The position numbers and the translations under genes are program-made. A stretch of DNA of 64,000 nucleotides, taken from the NCBI GenBank assembly GCA_947652605.1, contig OX393583.1, forward strand, positions 7,233,222 to 7,297,221. Reading direction: 5' to 3'. The DNA is from Elmis aenea (taxonomy: Eukaryota; Arthropoda; Insecta; Coleoptera; Elmidae). Below, piece after piece: positions 33,973 to 45,929 of the stretch. Position 1 is the first letter of the stretch, and every line of letters begins with the position of its first letter. The notes below the pieces were generated by a model. That model was not told the origin of the DNA. It was given only the letters and a program-made list of their open reading frames with translations, and did no database searches.

Positions 33973-34740
33973 CAGGGTGATTGAGACCGGGACTTAAAAA
34001 TATATGAAGAATGAATAATGGTGCCTATCCACGTGAGCGTAAACTACTCTCGATAGCAGCGTCGCCAAGGATACAGCCAATCGCGAGTTACTCTCAGGGG
34101 CTGTATCCTTGGCGACGCTGCTATCGAGAGTAGTTTACTCTCACGTGGACAGGCACCTTAAGGGTATTGATCTGAAATTTTGGTTATGACCACAATGGCA
34201 TCTAATCTGTTTATTGAAAATATTTTCAATAAGGCGACACTTCCGGAAATACCGGAAGTTGACGTCTACTTTCTTATTTCAAATACAATGTTCTATTTTT
34301 TATTGCGTATTTGGATTTAAAACGTTATTTTAGAGAGACTATTATTAGCATTTCCATACCTAAGTGCAGTCGTTTTTAAGATTTTTGGACTTTTTTGAGA
34401 ATCGTTTGATTTTCAACGTGATGCTTAATATTATCTACCGCCGCCATATTTGAAGACAAAACGCTTAAATTTAGACCATAGAAACCCTAAAGTTCATCCT
34501 GGAAGTTTTGCAATCGATGCATTACTTGCAGGGTGTCCAAAATGTAATTTTCTTTTAATACAACTTCAGACCACTAAAACTCGTTTTTTTCAAATACAAT
34601 GCCCAAACTTTTTTTCATTTTCTAATGCAAAATTACATTCTGCATCAATCTGTATTAGGGTTTTCTATACCTATCTGCAACAATTTTCGAGTTATTAAGA
34701 ATTTTTGATAAAGTTAAGAGAAATTGCAACATTTTTAAAT
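33973..34740. repeat. decayed CAGGGTG-class element
   Basis: A TACAGGGTGATTGAGACCGG terminus begins at 33971. After an inserted hairpin the sequence continues with TTCCGGAAATACCGGAAGTTGAC near 34231 and a GCAGGGTGTCC motif near 34530. No matching right end was found, so the boundary near 34740 is approximate. Confidence 0.45.
34020..34157. mobile_element. 138-bp hairpin MITE
   Basis: Arms 34020-34078 and 34099-34157 are complementary with two mismatches. Ends GGTGCCTATCCACGTG and CACGTGGACAGGCACC; the arm interior includes CGATAGCAGCGTCGCC. The loop is about 20 bases. It lies inside a CAGGGTG-class element. No certain target duplication. Confidence 0.8.
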
Positions 34741-34839
34741 AGTAGGCCTTGGAAATGACAACAAATGCCAATATTAATAACTGTAAACCACTTTTATTGA
34801 GTTTGTCGGTAGTATCCATGAAAATGGAATATCAAGAGT

Positions 34840-35065
34840 ATTCAAACACGGAGTGATGAAGTCTTCGGACAATTCACTTTGTTTTACATTTTTAACATAA
34901 CTGGTAAATTGGGGGTATACAGGGAAGCAAATCCATCATTACACCATTTTAAAATTAATGTACTTGCCCTTCTGTGTAACAATAAAATCCCTATTGACGA
35001 AAATAGTAATGATTTTAGAAATTGCAAGTAAAACGTTCAAAGATAAAAGTACTTTAGGAAATATT
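34840..35065. repeat. dispersed repeat, copy of the 22720-23045 repeat
   Basis: Inverse-oriented partner of the repeat at 22720-23045 with the same block order and perhaps 80 per cent identity. No coding signal recognised in either copy. Confidence 0.65.
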
Positions 35066-35422
35066 CTTAAATATATGTATTTCCTATTAGACGAGTAAAT
35101 TGTGGAACAACATGCACAAAGCTTGACAGAGAAGGAGAATCGCCTGACAAAGATAGTATGTTAATTACAATTACACATTTTTAGTTGTGCACTTGACCAC
35201 AAAAGTTTTGACACTAAACATACGCATCGCAGACAATAATCAAAAAATTTTAAGTACACAAATGCATTTATTAATTAAAAACATTTATATTTTTTATTGC
35301 GTCGTTTATAACAATACAATCAACTGAAAGTTGAGTCTTAACGTAGAAATTTCAAGTAATTGCGAATCAAAATTTTCAACGCAAAGTGCACGATGGCGCT
35401 ACTCAAGAATGTGTGTACTCCC
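35066..35422. other. no gene seen
   Basis: AT-rich spacer with no recognised feature. Confidence 0.5.
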
Positions 35423-35626
35423 CACCTACAAAAGTCCTTTGCGCATCCTAGTTCCGACATTCAACTGCACTTGTTGTATTTTACAATAATACCGTTGGGG
35501 GGCGACACCTCCTTGCCAATAAAAATCAGATCGAGGAGGTGGCGTCCTCGATGTTGTTATTGTGAAATACAATGCAATTTAACTTATAATGTCCGAACTT
35601 GAATGCGCAAACGACTTAAGTAGGTG
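35423..35626. mobile_element. ~200-bp foldback MITE
   Basis: Left CACCTAC, AAGTCCTTTGCGCAT and GTATTTTACAATAA pair with right ATTGTGAAATAC, ATGCGCAAACGACTT and GTAGGTG. The centre contains GGCGACACCTCC against GGAGGTGGCGTCC. No target duplication was evident. The 80-codon plus ORF here is fortuitous. Confidence 0.65.
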
Positions 35627-35744
35627 ATGCGCTTAGAGGCGTTCATTTTAAAAGTAAAGCATTTATGTTATTTTGAGATATTAAACGTTTTGCATTTTAA
35701 AACGCATAAACATATTTATGCCTGCTATAAAGAAATTTTACTTA

Positions 35745-35900
35745 TGGAAAATGAAGATGGAGGGAAAAATAAACAGAGGAAGACCAAGTATAAAATGGGA
35801 AAAAGAAGTCGGGCAGAGACTAGAAGAAAAAGGAATCAGCTGGGGAGATGTACCACAATTAGCTAACGATAGGAGTGGATAAACATAACACCGAAATGTA
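35745..35900 (+). pseudogene. RTE-like LINE carboxyl tail
   Basis: One frame reads KMEGKINRGRPSIKWEKEV, then RLEEKGISWGDVPQLANDRSG and a stop. This is the GRPR-x-x-W ... KGxSWxEVxxLAxDR tail of insect RTE-like LINE proteins. Only the last ~50 codons survive. Confidence 0.65.
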
Positions 35901-36719
35901 CAAGAGGAACCGATTAAAAAGAACCTGATCATATATGTAACCGAGGAGCAAAGTTTTAATATACGACCATAATTTTTTTAAACATTTTTGAATCTATTTT
36001 GGTAGCAAAGAACAAACAAACAAACACACAAAGAACAAAAAAGAACTGCAAATTCCGCGTCGAAGTTATTACTCATTCAAACTGTTTTCAGTTTACAAAG
36101 TCTTATTGCCATAATTTAGATTTTTATTTATTTTCAGCCCGACTGCGCATCAAGAAATAACTGGATCAGACGTCTCCCTCTAGGACAAAACAATTACTCG
36201 CGCTGAAGGAGCGCAGACATATGCAATAAGTATAATATTCTTACTAAATTCTGATAGTTTTATTTCAGTCCTTAATGGTCTCGGAGTTCGTGATAACCGA
36301 CAATAAAATGCACTTGTTTGAATAGTTTCACGTTGTATCGTTCCTAATGTCTTTATTTATGTATGCATTACATATAATACAGAACTGGAAGATTGATGAA
36401 GTCTATATATATAATAGAGCTGAAATCATCAAACATTAATAGCGGAAATATGGAAATATTTTAATTGCGTTTCCAGTCACGTTTGGGCATTAAAAGAAAT
36501 AATAAAACAAAAAGATAAAGCCATTAAAAGGAGTAATTTATGACGGCTGAAAAAATTATGACTTTGTTCTCTATTGTGGTGTACATAAAGGTCGTTCAAA
36601 GTTTTTTTTTTTTGTTTCCGGTACTTTGCAAATTATAATAGCTATATCACAAATTAAAAAAGTTGCCTATTTAGTTGAGCAACTGTATTTTATTCGGTTA
36701 GTAGCGAAGTAAAGACACC
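35901..36719. other. no gene seen
   Basis: Unassigned. A poly-T run near 36603. Confidence 0.45.
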
Positions 36720-37640
36720 CAAAGCGTAAATGAAACATGCATCCAAGCAGTTCAAAACTTGTACGAAGATGAAAAGCTCCATATAAATTGGACAGCAGAT
36801 ATCACGTAATATCAAAAGCACAAAAGGGCTCAGATAGGAATGCTCTTACCGTTTAGGAGATCCCAATAGCGGCCCTGTATATGAGGATATGAAGCAATTC
36901 AAGAATTGCGAGTACCAGAAAAATTTGTGAGATTAGTGAAGATGACACTGAAGGTAACAAAATACGAGAGTCTGGTTAAGTGGTATACATCAGAGGAATT
37001 TTAAATAAAGGGAGGTTTATGACACGGAGATCCGTCAAAATCTTTGTTTAATGTAGAGTTAGCAAAAGCTACAAGGGGTACATGTACAACAACTACAAGC
37101 ACAATTTATAGCTAACGGATACAAACTATGGCTTAAGCAGATGTTTAGTCCTCTTAGCTAGAAACAAAACGAATCTGATAGAAGCAATCAAGAGCAAGAA
37201 GCAAGCAAGAGCTGCCGATAAATGAAAAGAAAACGAAATTTATGATCCTGGGGCAGCAAATCAGGACACGAGACACAAAATTTAAACTGGTTATGGAGAA
37301 TGGAACAATGAAAATTTGATAGAGTGGATAAATTCAACTACTTGAGCATAACATTATCGAACAATGGAGATCAGGGAGCTGAAATACAAGAAAGAGTTAT
37401 CAAAGACTCAAAATGTCTACATTAGGTCATGAGATCAGGTCAAATGATATCTCAAAAAGGGTAAAAAATATCTACAAAACAATTATAACACCAGTACGGG
37501 GTTGAGGTGTAGACAATGGAAGAAGGAAAAGCATTACAGGTCTGGGATAGGAAGGTATCACGAAAGATATTTGGAGAAACAAGGGAACGAGAACAATGGA
37601 GAAAAAGAAAAAATGAGGAACTGGAAAGAATACATGGTTT
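36720..37640 (+). pseudogene. degenerate RTE-like LINE (RT to carboxyl tail)
   Basis: Pieces in shifting frames follow the normal order of an RTE-like reverse transcriptase: IQELRVPEKFVRLVKMTL (about 36895-36955), a GGL-x-HGDPSKSLFNVEL segment equivalent to 'GLRQGDPLSPLLFN' (37010-37065), LPINEKKTKFMILG (37210-37250), FNYLSITLSNNGDQGAEI (37335-37390), then KVSRKIFGE and a WRKRKNEELERIHG end near 37640. The catalytic FADD region, between 37080 and 37150, is not readable. Many stops and shifts indicate an old insertion. Confidence 0.65.
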
Positions 37641-38444
37641 TTAACATGTTGGTCGCCACGTCAGCGAGATATGGCTGACACCACTAAGTTGTTAGGACTT
37701 CATGTCAAACGAATATGGCTGACACCTACATTTGATTAACAAGTACAAATTTTGCTGTGCCATGGGGGAAGTTTTATGTTAAATTGGCTTGACCACAGCA
37801 AGATACTTGCCATCTAAACCTACCTCAGAAAATATTTATTGTACAGCAAAACGAATAAGCGAATGCAATCAATAAAAAATTGCACGTTTTTAAACTTATT
37901 CAGTCAGATTATTGTGTTTCAAAGCTGTCCTCTGACTAAAGTATGTTGAGGTTTATTTTTTAAGGCGTAAATATTTGTCACCGGTTTCATTTCCGCCAAG
38001 AATCGAAACGGAAAACGGCCGTGCCCACGGGTATAGGACGTTGTACGATATGTGTGAATAAGCAGGTGTGATTTGGGAATGAAATACGTACGTATAAAGT
38101 ATTATAGTGGCCAGAAACGATCATTCGAGTGGGAGTACGGTTCGGGAACTCAAACGGCGCGAGATTATTATATCAAAAACATCTGGTTATACGGTTGGAT
38201 AATCAATCCATTGGCCTTTTTGTGCTACCTACGTTTACATTGAGTATTGACAATTTCTTAGTTGAAACTGTACAAAAAATTGCTTATTTTAATGTAGCGA
38301 AATCAGGTTTATTATTTTAATTAACAGTCTTTAAAAAAGTCTTTAACATAACGTTGCTCTAGTAATAATTTATTATTCTTTATTTTTACAGTCTTAAAAT
38401 ATGTTTTAAATTTCTATTAATATCTTATATATCCACTTTTTTGT
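37641..38444. other. no gene seen
   Basis: Unassigned. The 63-codon plus-strand ORF at 38129-38320 is not recognised. Confidence 0.45.
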
Positions 38445-39207
38445 GCGGGATCGGTCGATTGTGGCTAAACGGTTTGAGATAGAAAGTTGATTCAAACGCT
38501 GTTTCATACAGTTTTTTCTTCAGAACACGATAAAAAAAATTTCAAATATACAGGGTGAGTCACCTCTCTGGAACTAATAGCAACTTTTATATTTCAAATA
38601 CAACACCCCATTTTTTATTTTATATTTATGAACGCCTTTATTTTAGCTTTGCATCAATTATAAAATATTACAGGTTTTTATGCGGTCTTGTCACTAAAAA
38701 ATAATAATTTGAGAAAGTTTTCAATGTTTTAAGTCTTCATTTAAAAAAATCTCCTGAAGTTATTTTTCGAAGCACAGCGTTTTATTTTGGTAAGGACATG
38801 CAGAAAACATCGCTCTATTCGCTCGATATGAAAAAGTTTGGATCACGCGTACAGGGTGTTCATAAATAGGTGGCAACTTCCATGATTTTTAAAAGCTCGT
38901 AACTCTATTTTTTCAAATTCAAACCCCTGTATTTTCTTATGTCATCGAATTAGTCTTTAAGAGAGCTTCATTTTTTTGTTGAGTATGTCCTATACCCAAA
39001 ACTCGTAATTTTCGAGATATTCGACATTTTTTCTTCTAATCGTTATTGAAGCAAATAAAGCGCCATGGAAATCGAAACACTGACTATTCACTTCAGTAAC
39101 GTCAAAAACTTGTCATTTATTTCTTGAATTATTGCATTTCCACAATTAGTTTTACTTTACAAAAGCAAATTTAAGAAATAAATGACAAGGTTTTGACGCT
39201 AGTGAAG
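38445..39207. repeat. type-B foldback element, left-arm copy
   Basis: Matches 5638-6440 in order (GGATCGGTCGATTGTGG, CAGGGTGAGTCACCTC near 38551, GGTAAGGACATGCAG near 38790, CAGGGTGTTCATAAATAGG near 38852) but lacks the terminal ~19 bases and the whole right arm. Its inner end has a local palindrome (CACTTCAGTAACGTCAAAA near 39089 against TTTTGACGCTAGTGAAGTG near 39191). It abuts the type-F element. Confidence 0.7.
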
Positions 39208-39973
39208 TGAACAGTCCCAATTATACACCGCCAAAAAGTAGGTGCATATTCCTGAGTGAAAATGATGACCATTTGTCAAATATTTTGTCATTCGAAAATG
39301 CTTCTTTTCAAAGTTAGAGACCTCCAAAAGTGCAAGAAAAAAAAACGCTAGAGCTATCAAACTAGGCCGAAATGTTTAGGTGTTTCCTATTGACTTTGTG
39401 GGATAATTAGAAAGAAAACACGTAATTGGAAGTGATTTATAGTCAGGTCATCCGCTTAATTATGAACAAGCCTTAAGTCAAGCATGACATTAGCCCACTA
39501 AGTTTAGTAAAAAAAATCTTTGAGGTGTATAAACAGAGTTTGTCGATGCATCTTTAGCGCTAATTTTCTCGAAAACGGCTACGTTTACAGCAAAAAAACA
39601 AAGAGGGACGAATTTTTTCCTCTTAAGTCGTACTTTCTTATGGACGAATGACATTTTCAATTTTATTCCAGAGAAAAAAATTCTGAAGATGGTAAGCGGA
39701 TGACTTGACTATAAATCATACTTCCAATTACGTGTTTTCCTTCTAATTATCCCACAAAGTCAATGGGAAACACCTACACATTTCGGCCAAGTTTGATAGC
39801 TCTAGCAAACGGCTAGGACGTAATAGAATTTTTGTTTTTTTTTTCTTTCAACTTTGGAGGTCTCTAACTTTGAAAGGAAGCATTTTCGGATAACAAAATA
39901 TTCGACAAATGGTCATCATTTTCATTCAGGAATCTGCACCTACTTTTTGGCGGTGTATAATCGGGACACCCTG
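39208..39973. mobile_element. 0.77-kb CAGGGTG foldback element, type F
   Basis: Right end CGGGACACCCTG followed by TA (39974-39975). The left end reads AACAGTCCC, apparently the same terminus with a few bases lost at the junction with the type-B copy. Arms: TTATACACCGCC near 39220 with GGCGGTGTATAA near 39950; GGAAACACCTA near 39769 with TAGGTGTTTCC near 39378; ACACGTAATTGGAAG near 39418 with CTTCCAATTACGTG near 39721. The axis is near 39590. Confidence 0.75.
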
Positions 39974-39975
39974 TA

Positions 39976-41455
39976 TAACTTGAATATAAAGTCATTCTTT
40001 GTAACGTAATAAAAAATGAAAATGCAATGGCACGTTGCGGAAAAAACTTCTTCGTTTTCAAAACTAGCCTTAAATTATTAACTGGAACGAAACAGAAATG
40101 TTAATTATTTATTCGTTTTATCGATGGTAAACGACCCATTTAAACAACCCCTCAACCGAATTTGTCCGAATCGACGGGAATGCGCTTTCTGCGAGGCGAT
40201 TATTCTGTAGCAGGGCCTACTCGATTTACTTCAGACGTTGCTAAATCTTTTTTCAGTGATAAAGAATTACGCCCTAACTCAGCCGGGTCGTCTCTGGAGG
40301 GAAATTTTAAACTCGCTGGGCTAACTGTGATCACCGACCAATTGCTCGATGGTTAGAGCTTGACGTGCGATCATTTTCTGACGAATATATTGCTACTTCG
40401 CGTGTGTTTATTCATTACACCAAATAAACGAATTGATTAAGTATTTCTGGGAAGAATACACTGCGTCAGTTACGTTTATGAATATCGATTCATTTGTGCC
40501 AACCTGTATTAATCAGTTAAAGACAATATCTTCTACATTTATAAAACAAATTGGGCAAAATTATGCTACTTAACGTGAACGTTTTGGTAACAGAACGGAT
40601 TTTGTTAAGGAACTTATTAGTATCTTTAAAATCTTGAGGCATTTAACTATATATTTTCCATTGAATGTAATGATTGGCGAGCAGGAATCCACGAAAATGT
40701 TTAAAACAATGTTCGAGCTTACAAGTGAACACCCGGTATAAATCTTGGGTGTTTAATAGAGACCTCTAGAATCATAGAACTTGTATTAAACACACAAAAA
40801 CATACATTATTAAAATAGTTGATGTAGCATCAGGCACATTCATTATTTAATTTGGTGTATTTGTTTGAATTCTGCACCGGTTATTCGTTGCGGAATTTTT
40901 ATAAAGCTTTCAAAATAGAAAAATGTAATCTGGCAGGTGCAATATTGTGTGTAGTTGCTTAAGAAAAATGTCCTGAGAGAAGTTTACAACTGCTTAGCTG
41001 ACGAAATACTTCAACGTCACTCTTGCGTCTCGTTCATAGATAATGCAAAGTTTACAACAGTCTTTTGTAATCCTCTGGGCCAAACTCCGTGCAAGATACC
41101 TTGCGAGGAAAAATATAAGAAAGCGGTGTAAAATGACAGTTAAATAATACTAGCAACATGTGAACGTTTACTTTCTCAAAAATGTTCCTCAGTATGTTTG
41201 TAATTTTAATGCATAATGGGATTTACGATAAAGATATGAAGAATATACCTTTGGAAAACTCTTAAAAGCTTTAAATAGCTATAAAAAATATTTTTAAACG
41301 GTTTCTAAACAAATTAATACGCGTTGCATAAACGTTGTTTAAATGCAAGACGCAAATTTTTATGCTGAAACTCAAAATTTATTACCTCCTTCTTAACCCT
41401 TTCACTGTCGGGTAATTTTTGTATGCACAGCCGTCTGTCGGGTTTTTTGTTTTTA
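39976..41455. other. no supported gene
   Basis: Unassigned. A 64-codon plus ORF at 40162-40356 lies in a single-copy-looking, GC-richer tract (40130-40380); I do not recognise it. 40580-41340 shows no repeat structure. Confidence 0.4.
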
Positions 41456-41460
41456 AAAGA

Positions 41461-43141
41461 AAAATTCTGGTGGATGCGCCGGGTTAAAAATTAAGCTAAA
41501 TTGAAGACAAATTATTTATTATTTTTGTTATTAGGAGAGTAACGAAAAAGTTTTTTCCACAAAAGTTGTTGGAATATGTTAGCTATATAACCTACAATTG
41601 TTTTAAGATGCACTGAGTATTTAGTTTTCGAGAATCAATATGCAACTTTACTATTTCAAATGGAACACTCTGTATATTTACGTTTTCTTGTAGATAAATT
41701 AATGCCATTAAAAAATATTACGCATGTTTTTGTGTTAAATTAATATTTCTAGAGTTATTATTCTGGTGGATGCGTAGGGTCAAAAAATAATCTAATTGTA
41801 AGACAAATTATTTGTTATCTCTTTTATTAGGGTAGTTACAACAAAGCTTTCTTTCACAAAAACTGTTGGAAATCATGAGTTACATATTCTAATTATACAT
41901 TTGTTAAATCTTCATAAAATAAATTGCATAAAACTTTCTTACAAATCACGGTGGCTTTGAAAACCTAACGATAACTATTTTCGATTAACTTCTGTTTTGT
42001 CTTTGACCGTATGCATTTTTAAATTTTTCTGTAATTAATTATTAGGAAGTATGTGATTCTTTTAATAATTTACATCTGATAGGCAGCCAATAACACATGC
42101 TTTGGTTACCAACACTTTACGACGATATTTGTGATATAAATTCATATACAGGGTGTCCCAGATAATATTTTCAGTATGGATCTCGCTTATTATAAGAGAT
42201 ACAGGTTTGTTTAAATTAGATGAATTATTCTTAAGTATTCTACTTTATAGCACTGTTTTGTAATTCGATAGTCTTTGTAGCAACTTTGTTATCATATAAT
42301 TTTTGGCAGATTTACACTAATGAAAATTTTGACATGTTGAGATGCTACATTTTTAGCCATAGAAACTGTGTAAAAACGGATAGTTCTTGGATCTGTTTTG
42401 GATTTTTGGTTGGTTTCTCAGCGGAACCATATTCTTTTAAATTTATTTTCATATTTCTGTTATTACTCGTACTATGTTGCCTTCTCTCAAAATGTGTATT
42501 TATTTGCAAAACATCCTATGCGAACTGTTCATTGTGTCCCGAGAAATATTAACTTTAGATATCGGACATACTAAATATTTTTTATAAGCAAATAATGTAT
42601 CTACAAGAAAACGTAAAAATAGGTATACAGGGTGTTCCATTTGAAATAGTAAAAGTTGCATATTGATTCCCGAAAACTAAATATTTTGTGCATTTAAAAA
42701 TAATTGTAGGTTATATAGCTAATAAATTCCAACAACTTTTGTGGTAAAAACTTTTTCGTTACTCTCCTAATAACAAAGATAATAAATAATTGGTCCTCAA
42801 ATTAGCTTAATTTTTAATTCAGCGCATCCACCAGAATAATAACTCTAGAAATATTAACTCCAGACAAAAATATGCTTTATACTTTTTAATGGCAATTGAT
42901 TTATTTACAAGAAAACGTTAAAATATACAGAATGTTCTATTTGAAATAGTAAAGTTGCATATTGATTCTCGAAAACTAAATACTTTGTGCATTTAAAAAT
43001 AATTTCAGGTTATATAGCTAATAAATTCCAACAACCTTTGTTAAAAAAACTTTTTTGTTACTCCCCCAATAACAAAGATAATAAATAATTTGTCTTAAAA
43101 TTAGCTTAATTTTTTAACCCGACGCATTCACCAGAATTTTT
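41461..43141. repeat. palindromic array of ~300-bp tandem units, type G
   Basis: Left: ATTCTGGTGGATGCG occurs at about 41465 and again at about 41759. Right: the complement GCATCCACCAGAAT occurs at about 42824 and GCATTCACCAGAAT at about 43124. Each unit also holds AGTTGTTGGAATATG / CCAACAAC, AATATGCAACTTTACTATTTC and an ACACTCTGTATA or ACAGGGTGTTCC motif. There are thus two ~300-bp units per arm, inverted about a centre near 42250, where a CAGGGTGTCCC end sits (42149). Terminal boundaries are uncertain. Confidence 0.65.
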
Positions 43142-43145
43142 AATG

Positions 43146-43855
43146 ATTAATTCTTATGATTAATTTTCTTCCACTACAAACGAACCGTTTAAAAATTTAA
43201 AGCAAAATAACCAAGCACATGTATGTCATTCCGTGACATTCAGGTTATTCTAAAAACTAACCTACGTTTTAAACTTTAATACGACGGTGAAAAATTGGAA
43301 AAATAAATCACATTCAAAGAAGAAAAGTTCGACTCGGAAAGAACAGGAAGAAAAAAACTCGGTCGATATTCTACACGCCATACACAATCATTAATAACTA
43401 AGTTAGTCAACCGTGCACCGTCTGAGATGGCAGTAAACTTTCCTACCTGAGCGGAGATTCAATATTTAAAAACTTGTGAATTGCTTTCGATAGCCCAAGA
43501 TTGATGGCAGAACTCACCTGAAACAACACAGAAATCAATTAGACTTTGTGGGACACGCAATATACCGCTCGCCATTCAAATGCAAAGCGATGAAAACAAT
43601 CAAGGAATGTGCAGGATGGCAGGGAAAGAAATGCCAACACATTTTAAATGAACAACAAACATCAAATATTAAATCAGATATAAAAATAAACAAGTAATTT
43701 TCTCACATCTTATGACGTTCAAATCAATAAATCATTTGAGACGACGACGGCCAAATACATACAAAAAATTCAAGGGTAAACAGTTTAGTAACATACATAA
43801 TAATTTGCTTTATTCTTTATTAAATTTTGTATATATTCAAGTGATTTATTGGTTA
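43146..43855. other. no gene seen
   Basis: Unassigned AT-rich DNA. A weakly LINE-like segment near 43510-43640 (LDFVGHAIYRSPFKC in one frame) is too short to call. Confidence 0.4.
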
Positions 43856-43859
43856 ACAT

Positions 43860-44835
43860 TAATAGGTGTAAATAAAATCACTTAACTTATTTACGAAGAA
43901 TCTGTTGTCAAATTGCATAAACAGTTTCAAGACTCTCGACTCTTCATCATGAAGGGAAGAGAGTTTTGACACTGGTGTTGCATTTCGACCACAGATTCTC
44001 AGGTTTGGCCGCGTTTGTACTGACTAATTTTTTTAGGTTTTTTAGTGCGAAAAGATACCGTGACAGTGACAGGCTTTGTGACAGGCGTTCGATGTGGTGT
44101 GACCAGTCCAGTCTAGAGTCAATACATAAACCAAGAAATGATATTTTATTAACTACATTTATAGTTATGGAATTTTTTTGAAGTTTTAAGTCGGAGGTTA
44201 TTTTACTTTGTAGAAATTTTATTACTTGAGTTTTATTGAAGTTTACGGTTAAATTGTTTAATGTGAACCAATGTTGGAGTCGGCCTAAGCAGTCAATGAG
44301 TTTTTGTTCAGAATTTTTGGAATCCGAGTCACTAATAATAGCAGATGTGTCATCGGCAAATTGTATAAGGGAAGTTTTGGCAAAATCTGGAAGATCGTTA
44401 GAGTACAGTATGTATAAGATTGATCCTTGCAGGACTCCCTTTTTTATTTTATTTTTGTTAGATTTTAGAAATCTACCTGACGAGTCTTTTCCGGCAACAT
44501 ATTGGTTTCTTTCAGAGAGATAAGATTTTATAAGGTTATGGGCGGTCCCTCGTATACCATAGTGTTGTAATTTCTTTAGCAGTATCTCGTGGTCAACACT
44601 ATCGAAAGCTTTTAAGAGATCGACACACATGACCATGGTGTGTTCGTCTTTATTGAGGGATTGAAGTACATTTCGGATTGCCATGTAAATAGCGCGGGTA
44701 GTTGTTTTCCTTTCCTGAATCCATTTTGAGCGTTGTTTATTAAGCCAAAGTGTTCTACGTAATTTTCAATTCTGTTGTAGATTATTTTTTCAAACATCTT
44801 GCTAACTTTCTCAATCTTTACTTCAATTGGCTGAC
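43860..44835 (-). pseudogene. non-LTR retrotransposon fragment, CR1/Jockey-like RT
   Basis: The 245-codon open frame is the longest in the window. With the adjoining 61-codon frame it spans the RT from KMFEKIIYNRIENYV and NGFRKGK, through a frameshift near 44710, to MVMCVDLLKAFDSVDHE (first catalytic Asp), GVLQGSILYILYSNDLP (a degenerate '[21 protein letters not shown]'), and LIQFADDTSAI with the catalytic FADD intact. NNLTVNFNKTQVIKF and KISFLGLCIDSRLDWSHH follow. The loss of about three residues in the GxxQGS motif and the frameshift make activity unlikely. The endonuclease half is missing. The 3' end lies near 43860. Confidence 0.85.
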
Positions 44836-45211
44836 ATTAGTGATCAGCCAGCGCTGTTTGGATAACGTTCCCACAGCTTTTATTGGCAAAGGAAAATACT
44901 TTAAACATATTTAAAATACAATCGAAAAAAATCATAACGTGTTTTTTATTTTCAATGAATCCAGCTTCACCCCCGTATAATTTCGCTATTACATCGCACG
45001 TTTCTTTGTGCAAGAGCGCGACCCTCTGCAAGAAGACTCAGATGCCTCATACGAGATTTTTACATAAAGTCAGAGAATCGTCGATAATTGGCCAAAATCA
45101 CTCAAAACGCACTCGATGCTTCCAAAAACATTCTCCTGTTACAGATCATTCAGTATGATCCTATATACACATATCAAATATCGATCGTTCCTCGGTATTT
45201 AAACCAGTTAA
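44836..45211. other. no gene seen
   Basis: Unassigned, overlapping short unrecognised ORFs on both strands. Confidence 0.4.
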
Positions 45212-45592
45212 ATGCGTGTTTATGAAAATCTATTAACGCAACCGTGTATTTTCACTTACCACAGCCTACGTTTACCCAATTCGACTGTTCTGTGGTTGTT
45301 AAGGCAATTAATAAACCAACCCACGGTTACGAGAAGTTTGCGTGTGCACCGCAACAACGAACTGAATTTTTGTGTGTACATATTTGTGGTCAACGTTCCA
45401 AGGACGCACAGTGATACGGAAAAATGTCGACGGAGATTCTCAAGTGTTGCACTAGTTAGTATCTTTTGGTTAGCGCTACCGGATGTGTTGACAGGCGGCT
45501 TGATGGATGCATGTGCTCACGGCAGTACACGCTACATCGACTGCATGTGTGCAGGGCTTGAAAGCTACCGAAAATATTACAAGACAGATTAG
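45212..45592 (+). CDS. unrecognised ORF, 126 codons
   Basis: The longest open frame not explained by a repeat. It starts MRVYENLLTQPC, has a hydrophobic stretch LVSIFWLALPDVL at about residues 82-94, and ends with a cysteine-containing segment (DACAHG, DCMCAG) and SYRKYYKTD before the stop. I do not recognise any family. The cysteine-rich end after a hydrophobic segment could suit a secreted or membrane-associated product, but there is no signal-peptide start, no detectable splice context and no neighbour to support it. In AT-rich DNA a 126-codon frame can arise by chance, and the local sequence is GC-richer than average, which favours long open frames. Confidence 0.2.
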   Translation: MRVYENLLTQPCIFTYHSLRLPNSTVLWLLRQLINQPTVTRSLRVHRNNELNFCVYIFVVNVPRTHSDTEKCRRRFSSVALVSIFWLALPDVLTGGLMDACAHGSTRYIDCMCAGLESYRKYYKTD

Positions 45593-45929
45593 ATAATGGC
45601 TTTATTTTAGTCGTTAACGAGACGGTTCGGGTTATATTTTAAACGTGTTACATTATGCAGATGCAGAAACAGCGGGGATGTTTATTTTCGGTGTGTAGAT
45701 AAACAAATATAATTGAGATATTTCATTACTGACACGAGTTGAAAAATTGTACTTGTAGGTACATTAAATCTGTATTAAATACATAAATAAGTTGGCATTT
45801 TGCCAGCAAGGTGATCATCTATCATAGAAGAAAAAGCTTAAATAGAAAACGAATAGACAAAGTAACAATTGACATAATAAAAGCAATGTCTAAAATACCA
45901 GAATATTAAAAGAACACAGAATGAGGAAT
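45593..45929. other. no gene seen
   Basis: Unassigned spacer between the ORF and the Jockey relic. Confidence 0.5.

Noticed and set aside
41461..43141. CRISPR-like or satellite array from the repeated units
   Set aside because: Only two ~300-bp units per arm in inverted arrangement, in eukaryotic transposon-rich DNA; no short repeat-spacer pattern.
44236..44523. 95-codon plus-strand ORF
   Set aside because: Antisense shadow of the reverse-transcriptase frame at 43947-44684.
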